64,000 bases of DNA from Phycomyces blakesleeanus NRRL 1555(-) (Eukaryota; Mucoromycota; Mucoromycetes; Mucorales; Phycomycetaceae). The stretch is from the NCBI RefSeq assembly GCF_001638985.1, contig NW_017265160.1:359378-423377 (forward strand), given 5' to 3'. Shown piece after piece: positions 55,872 to 64,000 of the stretch; within the stretch, counting starts at the first letter, position 1; each line of letters begins with the position of its first letter. Made by a program: the position numbers and the translations under genes. The notes beneath the pieces are model-generated. The model had not been told where the DNA came from. It saw only the letters and a program-made list of their open reading frames with translations, and ran no database searches.

Positions 55872-56720
55872 CTACTGTGGTGTATTGGTTGTCTGAGACT
55901 TGGACAGCTGTGGGCGACTGTGAAAAACCTTCTTCGAGTCGTGGGGACGGGAAGATCGCTGGTAAGATGGGACTGAGATAGCAGAAGTCGGGTCAGATTG
56001 AGTGGGTTTGTTGGTCCGGTTTGATTGGCCGGTGCGTTTTCCCTTTCTCGTTCGGGAAGGTCGTGCGGCGTCGTGCAAAGCACGCTGGAGCTTAGCTTGT
56101 TCCACAATTCGTTGAGAGTCGAGAAGTGGTTTGGGCTCCAAGGCAGAGTTGGTGACAATTGGTGTGATAGGTAGATTGGCATCTCGGCAGATATTATCAC
56201 TACGCATCTGGGTGACAACAGAGGCAAGGTCTGATAGTAATTCATGCATAGTGTTGGCAAAACCCAACGCCTGTGTAACCTGGATAGATCCTTCCACAAG
56301 CACATCATGTGCGAACAGGTCGATGGGACGGGTGAGACCAGATAGGCGGAACTGAATATCAGCGAGTTGGGCATCAGTACGTTTGGTGTGAGTTCCCACG
56401 CCACTGTAGTTGAGAACAAGGGCTTGGTACTGACGAAGTACATTTCGTGGGCAGTTAAGGAGGAATCGGCGGCGAGAGGCTTCGTCCAAGGGTTGCCTGA
56501 AGAAGTCGCGCTCCATCCCGGGAATGGCTTTAATAAGTTCGGGGAAGGGAGTGAGATCAGATGCGATAGGTCGTTCGACAATATGGTCGGTAGGTAGCAT
56601 TGTGTCGTCTTCATCAGCAGGAGAACCATCAAGGGCCACAGGAGGAGCAGCAGAGCGTGCTCCCAAAGCTTCCATGCGGGCGAGGAGAGCTTGTAAAGTG
56701 TCGTGGATATCATTTGTCAT
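55872..56720 (-). CDS. DIRS gag-like protein
   Basis: 282 aa from the ATG at 56720, the first frame of the element. It begins with a helical segment (DTLQALLARMEALGAR), continues through FPELIKAIPGMERDFFRQPL and ALGFANTMHELLSDLASVVT, and ends with an Arg/Lys/Ser-rich nucleic-acid-binding-like tail (PSRTRKGKRTGQSNRTN). DIRS gag proteins are poorly conserved, so the call rests mainly on position and composition. The stop overlaps the start of the RT region in another frame. Confidence 0.8.
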   Translation of the reverse strand: MTNDIHDTLQALLARMEALGARSAAPPVALDGSPADEDDTMLPTDHIVERPIASDLTPFPELIKAIPGMERDFFRQPLDEASRRRFLLNCPRNVLRQYQALVLNYSGVGTHTKRTDAQLADIQFRLSGLTRPIDLFAHDVLVEGSIQVTQALGFANTMHELLSDLASVVTQMRSDNICRDANLPITPIVTNSALEPKPLLDSQRIVEQAKLQRALHDAARPSRTRKGKRTGQSNRTNKPTQSDPTSAISVPSYQRSSRPHDSKKVFHSRPQLSKSQTTNTPQ

Positions 56721-56771
56721 AACTTGGATCTTCGATAAAGTCGAGCGGTTGAATACCAGGAGCGAAAGAAA

Positions 56772-56862
56772 AGATGATAAAGAATAGTATTATAGCAATA
56801 GCAAGCTTTTATTTAAAATTTTCGTCTCAATAAAGAATTGATGGTAACACAGCCAGAGTCTC
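56772..56862. repeat. DIRS inverted terminal repeat (5' side)
   Basis: Inverted partner of 52776-52866. It lies just upstream of the gag start codon (56720, minus strand), so it probably includes the promoter of the element. Confidence 0.9.
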
Positions 56863-57033
56863 TGGCGAATGAAGAATAATCCTCAATTTTAACCCGAAAG
56901 CTTTTTTCTTCATATTAAATCTACACATTTTTATTCTATTCAGGTTCTTCTAAGCCAATCATTTCACCGTTTAAACACCCGCTTTCCAAATCCTAATCTG
57001 AATTTCTATCCAAAGAGATCGTGAAACCCCCTA

Positions 57034-57230
57034 TTGCAGGGACATGTCTGCCTTTCTGAAGGTTTATTCATTAGAAACTGGGTACGAGAACTTATTGTTT
57101 CGACAGAAAATAGCTCTTTATCAACAACACGTCCTTGACCATATTTACAAAAAAAATCGCATACTCATTTTAAATGTTTGTAAAATAATTGGGTATTTGG
57201 AAAGGAAAGAAAGAAAACGGAAATGAAAGA
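57034..57230 (-). pseudogene. Transposase relic B, upstream part
   Basis: The minus strand reads FFCKYGQGRVVDKELFSVET, then ISSRTQFLMNK. This matches FFYKGGQGH and VIIDKRLFAIETINPLANSF of relic A (23470-23640). It is the half of relic B cut off from 52191-52431 by the 52432-57031 insertion. Confidence 0.65.
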
Positions 57231-57310
57231 AATATACCTTTTTCAGAAACTTTTCGCATTTCAGGAAATCCTTCTTAGTTTTTTTTTCTGCTTTCTAAAA
57301 CAAGACTAAT

Positions 57311-58650
57311 ATGAGCACCTTTTTATTTGATAATGGAGATAGCAAAGTATACGATGAACAAGGAAGAGAAACTCATGTTTACGGAATGGCGGTTGACAAT
57401 AACCAATATTCTTTGGAACAATTTACTACTTATGATCAGTATATGGATTTAAAACCGCCAGAAAAACCAGTGAAAATTATGGAACAGGAGGCTGAAATAC
57501 CTGTTTCTGAGGATAACAGCCGTATTGATCTAGCAGGTAAATATCGACACTATAAAGGCACTGACAAAGAGATGATTTTCCTTTCTCATTACGAAAAAAG
57601 GATCAAGTCTAAGCAAGGCTGCTGTAAATCTTAATATACCACCATCAGCTACTCAAAGCTGGAAGAGAGAGAAAATACAAAAAAGGGTGAGGATGTTTCC
57701 ACAAGAAAAGAAGAAAGTGGTAGACTACAGGGAAGACAAGCCATTTTAAATGAGGATCATCAAAAACATTTAGTTGAACTGATCAATTACAATCCTGCTT
57801 TAGTCCTGGATCAAATAATTGGGAGTCTTCTCCGTTTGAAGAACTTGAAATCTCCAAAACAGCCCTTTATGATTTTGTGAAGAAGAAGTGCAGGATAAGC
57901 GTAAAGCGTACCTATTTTCATGCAGAATATAGAAATAATGTAGACAAGCTTCAAGAAAGACGATAATTGGTACAGAGTTGGGAAACAATGGACATGTATT
58001 GCATGAGTAATTGTGTTTTTATCGATGAATCAAGTTTCAATGTAAACATGAACCTAATCCATTGCTTGGACTAAAAGAGGGGAACGTGCTATTGTAGCAG
58101 CTCCAAAAACCAAGTCAAGTGATATCACTATACTAGGTACTATTGCCTCATATAGGGGTATAAATATTAGTGGAAGATGCCTAAAGAGAATTGAGCTCTC
58201 AAAAAAAGAAAAAGAAAAGTGGGGCGAGCTTCAGTGAGGGTTGCGAACAAAGGTAAAGGTGAGACTGTCACTGGTCATTACTTCGATTTTGTGGCTGCCA
58301 CTTTGGATGTGCTAGATAAACATGAACAGTTCAAAAGACATTACATCATTATGGATAATGCTCCTATTCACACACATTTGGATATCAAGAAATATATCGA
58401 AGGGAGAAGTTATGGCTGTGTTTATCTTCCTCCGTATTTCCTTGAGCTAAATCCGATCGAACAACTCTGGTCAGTACGCAAGAGTAAAATTGGAAAGAGA
58501 AAAGCTTTTACAGGAAGAAACGTTATAAAGAATCGCAGAAGCATGCAATAATATATACTTGAGTGACATGCAAGGCTTTTGTAGATTCTCTGTTTCAAAA
58601 TTCCGAGACTGTTTGGAAGGAAAGCCTTTGTAGTATTATTGAACGAAAAT
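57311..58650 (+). pseudogene. Degenerate Tc1/IS630-like transposase
   Basis: Plus strand. An N-terminal frame (57311-57634, MSTFLFDNGDSKVYDEQGRE) shifts at about 57595 into SLSKAAVNLNIPPSATQSWK, a helix-turn-helix motif. The DDE catalytic domain follows with several frameshifts and stops: IDESSFN-like sequence near 58022, then HYIIMDNAPIHTHLDIKKYI (second Asp) and VYLPPYFLELNPIEQLWSV (the Glu of NPIEQLW). The three catalytic residues can all still be seen, but at least four frame breaks make it inactive. It lies just right of the nested insertions but on the opposite strand to relic B, so it is probably a separate insertion. Confidence 0.85.
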
Positions 58651-59183
58651 AGCTGTACGAATTTTTTTTTTTGGTGCATGAAACTTTTTACAAAATATGC
58701 GAAAAGTTTCTGGAAAAGGTGTATAGGTATGTATCTATGCATATATTACATTATTAAAGTCTGCTGATTTGTCGTATTGATGAAATCCATTACCCAAAGA
58801 AAAAAAAGATATACTAATACTCAATATTGGTCTTTATCGCGTTGCCTTTGGGTCACTATCCTTGTTTCCTTTTTTGGGCATAATTTTATATCGCAAAAAG
58901 GTAGCCATTCTTTTTGGGTCTTGACAAGGCCAACACCCGGGGGGGGGGGAGGTTTCAACCATATGAAGCACAACCATGTAGTTATATTCTTATTATTGAT
59001 ATTATTATTATTATTATTATTGTCGTTCTTGTTCTTGATTTTGATTTCGGTTTTGATTTCGGTTTTGATCTTTTTAGCATTCTTCTTTGTATTAATATCC
59101 TGCATTGTCTTTTGTTTTTTCTTTTTTTTGTGGCGATGGTTGGTTATAATATATATATGTATATATATATTTGCAAATAGAAC
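58651..59183. other. Intergenic; G-run with TIR-like motif
   Basis: At 58939-58959 a run of ten G is followed by AGGTTTCAACCATATG. This recalls the GGGGGTTTCAAC ends of the nearby TIR elements and may be a single leftover end. The rest holds ATT and GATTTTGATTTCG repeats. No gene supported. Confidence 0.45.
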
Positions 59184-59931
59184 TTAATGTGTCTTCTCCT
59201 TTTCCTTTTCATCTTCTTCTTCCTCTTCTTCCTCTTCCTTTGCGGCCTTGGATTCAGGAGCTAGAGGACTTTCTCTGACTGGGCTGGTAACAAAGTTGTT
59301 GTTACTAGGGGAAGTGTGGGGAATAGAATCTGGTGAAGGGTGCTCGGATCCAATTGCAAGAGGTTCCTTTCCAGCCTTGGAAAGCGCGTAATCACCCGAG
59401 TCAAAGTACTTGCGTTCCTACAGTACATATTACACACACATACACACACGCATGCACGCATATATAAGTATATATGTATATGTACATTCTCTTTTATGCG
59501 TATTAAATAGATTTATTTACCTTGAGCTTGTGTCCTAGTAAATCTTTGCGGTCGGGCAACTTTCCGTACATGCGGAACAATTTTTGTTCTTGTTCAGTCA
59601 ATTGCTAAAAACACAATGTTATAAGTTCTAAAGCCATGATAGTCATTATAATCATTTTGACCAATCCTTGATTTTTTTTCCTTTTAAGCTACCCTGTTCT
59701 ATTGTATTTTATATTATTTTTGGTTTGCTTTAGCTTGACTTGAGTATATATATTTTTCCAACTTTTTTATGCTTCTTCTACTTGTTCTTTTATTTTATTT
59801 TTGTATTTGAGATGATTAGATTATTAAAGGAATCAAAAGAAGGGAAGATAAAGGAAAGAGAAATATAGAGAGGAGTATATTGTTAGCTGACTTACACTCA
59901 AGTCAACCTTATTCGCTTGTGCAGGGTTCAT
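59184..59931 (-). CDS. Endosulfine/Igo-family PP2A-B55 inhibitor
   Basis: Three exons on the minus strand: 59931-59896, 59604-59521 and 59417-59184, phase 0 at both joins, giving 117 aa. The signature runs LTEQEQKLFRMYGKLPDRKD, then KERKYFDSGDYALSKAGK; FDSGDY is the invariant core of endosulfines, with the Greatwall/Rim15 phosphosite Ser. Phosphorylated endosulfine inhibits PP2A-B55, linking nutrient signals (TORC1 and PKA through Rim15) to entry into quiescence or mitosis. The tail is disordered, with a run of Glu and Lys (KEEEEEEEDEKEKEK). The length fits the family (about 110-170 aa). Confidence 0.95.
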
Positions 59932-60713
59932 AGTGTTCAATGAGTGGTGCAATGAAGCAAAAGAAAAAGAGACAGTGTGGGATGACGTTGTGATTTTGGT
60001 TTGTCTTTAGGTCTCGCTGCCAGCTCTAACCAATCAGATCAAAATAAGCCTATTTGAGTAGTGAAGGCTGTGACTTTTGACGTAAAAATCGTGTGAATGA
60101 ACAAAAGAATAAAACGAGCAAGAAAGTGAGTAAGTGAGTGAGTGAGTGAGTGAGTGAATAAGAATGCGAGAGAACAAGGGGTATATTGGTAGTCTATTGA
60201 TCTCCATTACATTAATTCTTTCAGTCATTTATTAATATACTCACACTCACATTAGACATCTGTATATATTATTTCATTTATGTGTGTGAGTGTTTACATT
60301 AGTGCAATAGTGCAATAGTGAAATAGTGAAATAGTGTAATAGTGCATTAGCTAATTAGTATGTGTGTGCTTGTTATATGTATATGAATATTATAAATGTT
60401 ATATTTTTTCGTTATTTTTGCTATTTTATCTTGGCCAATTTCAGCAACAGGCCATACTCGATTCTCCTTCTTTTGGTATCTAAAATTCACCTTGTCCTTT
60501 CTTTCTTTCTTTTCTTTTTTTTTCTCTCTCTCTCTCTTTTGTATAGTCCATACTTACTTGTATCCCACAAAGCATTCTTTCATCGTCCTCCTCCTTTTCC
60601 TCTTCTCCTTCCTTTCTCATCTCCTCATTTTGTCATAAATCTTCATTACTTCATTGCTTCATTGCTTCATATATTCTACTTCTTCTTATTTCCTTTTATA
60701 TAAATCATTCATC
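59932..60713. promoter_or_regulatory. Divergent upstream region of the endosulfine and membrane-protein genes
   Basis: 782 bp between two divergent start codons. Contains a (GTGA)n tract at 60127-60159, a GTGCAATAGTGCAATAGTG repeat at about 60301-60345, a CTCTCTCTCTC run near 60524 and a strongly pyrimidine-rich leader (60580-60690) before the plus-strand start. Confidence 0.5.
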
Positions 60714-61948
60714 ATGGGCATGGGAATGGAGAAATGCTGTTGTTTTATCCCCCTCCGATTGGGTACATTTATCATTGCACTTTGGTTCTTTGTAAAGTAT
60801 CATTCCTTTTTGTTTTTTGTTTTGTTTTGTAAATATAGATTATGAAACTGAAATTTTTACAAATTTTTTTCTTTAAAAGAAAAACACAGACACAAACATA
60901 TAAAACACTTGAGATTATTAAGATTAACTGACATCATTTACTTAGGTCATTTACCTTTTGGACGCTGTCACTGGGTTCTTGGGAGTAAATGGTGAGTATA
61001 CCTTTAATATAATATAATATATGTAATAGGCTGAGTCTGGTTTGAGTTTATTATGTGTAACTATGTAGTCAAACTGATTATGGTAATTCTTGTTTTATTG
61101 TCTATTAGCTGTAATTGTCTATTCAGGCCAATCAGCCAAAGCATGGTACTATATTGATTTACTATTCACTGTCCTTGTTTGTCTTGGAGGTCTATTGGGA
61201 ATTGTTGGATCTTGCTTTGTAAGTCTATTTTTATTTTGTATAATGAGGAGAGTGGATATTTATATATTTAGAGAGTTAAAAATAATACCAATGCTTATAT
61301 ATAATCTTTATTAAATGAATGAATATGTATGTATACAAATAATATTCTGTAGGCTTCTCGTGGATTTGCAAAATTCTTTAGTGTGATCATATGGATCAAT
61401 TGCGGACTGTCGATTGTCAAATATGCAGTATCTCTTGCTCTTATGGTCGTGCATCGTGAAGATCTCATTAGATCATGTCTACGATCCGGATTTGTCGGAT
61501 TTTCCAATGCACAAACACCCATCAGCAGCACTGTCACCATTTCAGAAAGCCCTTATTATGCACCAGTAAAGTATCCAGGAACCTTGAATGCACACGCTAC
61601 CGATCTTGAACAATGTCAATACAATGTCCAAAGCTTCCTAATTGTATACGGTGTAGTTATCTTTGCAATTGAAATACTTCAGGTACAGAAAAAAGAAATT
61701 GCAAAGTCAAAATAGAAGACAAACACACACATATATATATACAAATGTGAAGTTGCTATGGCTATGCTATTTCATGTCATTAGTTATTAATTTTATTTAC
61801 TTTTTTTTTCCTTTTTTAGATTTATTTTGCTTCGGTAGTGAGTGCATATGCCTCCCGTCTTCGCAATGGTGCCCGTCATCACCGATTACATGACCAGCAA
61901 ATCAAAGATTTTGAGGAATCTCGTTACCACATGTCAACCGTGTATTAA
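60714..61948 (+). CDS. Four-helix membrane protein, unknown
   Basis: Five exons: 60714-60791, 60946-60991, 61109-61218, 61353-61682 and 61820-61948, all GT-AG with matching phases, giving 230 aa. The protein starts MGMGMEKCCCFIPLRLGTFI, a Cys cluster next to the first helix that could be acylated. TM helices are at about 13-42, 55-80 (YYIDLLFTVLVCLGGLLGIV), 85-115 (KFFSVIIWINCGLSIVKYAV) and about 168-195 (SFLIVYGVVIFAIEILQIYF). Between the last two is a loop with Cys, Ser and Tyr residues, and the C-terminal tail is His/Arg-rich (RNGARHHRLHDQQIKDFEES). The CCCxxPLRxG start is like many fungal tetraspan proteins of the MARVEL/DUF type. No function is known, and the family call is open. Confidence 0.85.
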
Positions 61949-64000
61949 TTTGCCTTAATATCTCACTCTCTCTCTCTCTCTTCTGTTATTATTATCCACA
62001 CAGCATTTTCTCACCTCACAATCTTTATCTTGTACATTAACATTTTTCTCTATTCCTTTCAATTCTTTTGATTCTTTATTATTATTATTATTTTGCTGGT
62101 TCAAATGGATCGTCCTGCAGTTCCACTATAGGGAGGGAACAGTGAAGAAACAAAGTATAAAGAAGAAGAAGAAGAAGAAGAAAAGTGATTGTAAATTAAT
62201 GTGATTAAGGAGTTAAAAAATACAAATATACACAAATTTGTGAGCTAGTTTATATATATATATATATATTATATGGGGGAATATAAGTATAAAAAGAAAG
62301 AAAGATGTGAGTGAGTAAGATTGAGAAATATATATATCTCACACATATTATAGACGATGATAATTGTGCGCCAAATTGAAATAAATAGTAGAGATAAAAT
62401 GGCTCAGGATGTAGCCTTGGATTTACACAAGAAAACCTTTTGTTATCAAGACAGTTATAAAGCTTTGAAAGGCTTTCATAGATTTAGACAAACGAGTAGT
62501 GAATACTTGAAATTGGTAGCAGTATAAAACATATAAGAAACTTTAGAAAGAAGTATTATCATAAATTAAAGTATGAAATCAAGTAAAAGAAACTAAGCAA
62601 CAAGTTCAATTTTTAAATGGATCATTTTCGTTTATGTTTTAGTATCAAATCTTTATAAGAATAAAATATTCAAATATACTTAGCGAATATTTTTTTTTCT
62701 TTCTTTGCATAGTATGGTTATTGTCTATTAAACTGTCTCAATGGGGATGCTGGTCTACCTCATAATTATATTTTACTTGTAAAAAGTGGTACTTGTGATT
62801 ATTTACACACACACAGAGAGAGATAAAGAGATGTAGATGAAAACCTAAATTTACATTTGTGTGTGCATTTGTGTTTGCTTGCCTTATGGCCAGAATGTAA
62901 TATTGCACAAATTTAGGTAGACTATGTGTAAATGGTTTTTACCCCAAGTTGAATTATTATTATTCTTTTAGTCTCATCTCATGTAGGGGATACTTCACGT
63001 GACATGACTTTTTTTTTGTGTATATTTTGATGAAAGGGTTCCAGGATTCTTAATTCATATTACTGGTCGTTTTAACACATGAAAATGTATTCATGACATT
63101 TTGTGTGCCTGGCTTTATTACATAAAGGTTTTTCTTGTTTATTCTGATGAGTAACCGTATATGAAAGTTAATCAGTGATTGAAATTGAAAAACAACAACA
63201 ACAAAAAAATAAGGAAAGAAAGCAAGAGAGAAGGAGGGGTGCAAATTAACTCCACTGATGTGATTGAAAATAATACTAGATCTTGATGGTGGAACACTAA
63301 TAAAGTTAGATAAGAAAAATATACACACCAAAATATAAAAGCATATAACCCAGTAGTGCTTTTCTCACGCCAGAAAATGATGTAAAAAGAACTAACCTTC
63401 CTGTCTGGACAAAATAAGAAAAGTCTTTTTTTTTTTTGAAAATATATTTTATGTATCTGAAAGAAAGAAAGAGATGGAATAAAATACTTCTTTACAAGCC
63501 AGAATATACTTCCTTTACTTGACTTATTTGGATATAGAGTTGATCTTCTGTACTTTTATATCTAGTTTTCTATTGTCAATAGTATTATCATAATAAACAA
63601 GAGAATCTTGATTTTATACAGATCGTTAAATAATAGTAGTAATAATAATAAGGAGATCATATCTTCTCCATCTTGACTGAGTTCTATTTTGATAGATGCT
63701 TTTATAGGCAACCCGTCATGTCTACCAACTGCATGTAACCCAGTTGCACTACGCCAAGCCTGGTTTGCAGCTTTTGTGAAATATATTATACACACACACA
63801 CACACACTACACCCAAAATAAAGTATATATAATTATATATTAAGACTAACGCCTGTCATTTTTTTTTGTAACTTAAAATAAAATTATAACCCACACCATG
63901 TATTTATCTATCAATCAATCTATCTATCTATAAGTACTATTATCATTATTATGAGCATATAAGAAACTAGAGCAGTAGGTGGCCAAGTATCAGTCTGAAC
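61949..64000. other. Intergenic to the window end
   Basis: AT-rich 2 kb with CTCTCTCT (61968-61981), GAA and (TA)n tracts. The frame on the minus strand at about 63670-63785 (AANQAWRSATGLHAVGRHDG) looks coding-like and may be an exon or relic, but no gene structure could be closed. No RNA gene was seen. Confidence 0.4.

Larger units (their letters stand above)
52721..56880 (-). mobile_element. DIRS-like tyrosine-recombinase retrotransposon, apparently near-complete
   Basis: About 4160 bp, coding on the minus strand in the order gag, RT/RNase H, tyrosine recombinase. Inverted terminal repeats of about 90 bp lie at 52776-52866 and 56772-56862. An internal complementary region at 52932-53035 holds the complement of the outer left end (as in 52721-52790) joined to the complement of the outer right end (56840-56880). 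This is the diagnostic DIRS layout, which lets the linear element be copied into a circle. No target duplication is seen; the trinucleotide AAT occurs at both edges (52718-52720 and 56878-56880). A purine tract (AAGGG)n lies at 52893-52931. All three coding frames are uninterrupted, so the copy may be young. Confidence 0.93.
52432..57031. mobile_element. TIR element with TA target duplication, interrupted by a DIRS retrotransposon
   Basis: The left end GGGGGTTTCATTATCTCTTC and the reverse complement of the right end GGGGGTTTCACGATCTCTTT both continue with GGATAGAAATT-type sequence to AGCGGGTGTT: about 52 bp of imperfect inverted repeat. TA duplications sit at 52430-52431 and 57032-57033. Flanking DNA outside the TAs rejoins to give one continuous match to relic A (23200-23700), which supports the excision model. 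Without the inserted DIRS (52721-56880) this element would be only about 440 bp, so it was probably a non-autonomous (MITE) member. Confidence 0.85.

Noticed and set aside
1..64000. tRNA, rRNA and CRISPR-like arrays
   Set aside because: No B-box-like GGTTCGANTCC with a paired acceptor stem was noticed, no rRNA core sequence, and no repeat-spacer pattern; the tandem arrays have no spacers. A tRNAscan or Rfam search would be needed to exclude small RNAs.

Overview
The window looks like nuclear DNA of an early-diverging fungus, most likely Mucoromycota (order Mucorales). The evidence is AT-rich intergenic DNA full of microsatellites, protein genes split by many short GT-AG introns (about 60-260 bp), a zygomycete-style velvet gene, and DIRS-like and Tc1/IS630-like transposons. 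No taxon can be fixed from sequence alone. Exon models below were built by hand from splice sites and continuity of the reading frame. All except the low-confidence loci close with an intact frame.

Left part (1-15.8 kb): the C-terminal end of a leucine-rich-repeat-like protein (+), a first copy of a dispersed repeat, a 4-exon arrestin-domain protein (-), a 5-exon CTD-kinase gamma subunit (CTK3-like, -) divergent from an unrecognised 3-exon gene (+), a secreted family-8 polysaccharide lyase (-, 5 exons), and a CCC1/VIT-type transporter (-, 5 exons, one of only 10 nt).

Middle (15.8-38.4 kb): a gene-poor stretch holding one unspliced disordered protein (+), the second copy of the dispersed repeat, transposase relics, a 2.1 kb element with TA-flanked terminal inverted repeats that carries a host-like gene fragment, a 5-exon velvet factor (+), a small two-exon Cys/His-rich protein (-), and a decaying coding region.

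Right part (38.4-64 kb): an 11-exon coiled-coil protein with two GC-AG introns (+), ribosomal protein uL13 (-), a ZIP9-type zinc transporter (-), translation factor eIF3c (-), a MYND/SET (SMYD-type) methyltransferase (-), then a nested transposon complex (51.6-58.7 kb), an endosulfine/Igo-type PP2A regulator (-), and a four-helix membrane protein (+). The last 2 kb hold no gene I can support.

The most striking structure is the nest at 51.6-58.7 kb. A Tc1-like transposase relic is interrupted by a 373 bp MITE-like element and by a second TIR element with TA target duplications. That second element is in turn interrupted by a nearly 4.2 kb DIRS-like tyrosine-recombinase retrotransposon. The DIRS copy has gag, reverse transcriptase/RNase H and recombinase frames all open, plus the split inverted termini and internal complementary region expected of the class. 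The host genes form no operon-like pathway; they are ordinary housekeeping and signalling genes separated by repeats.
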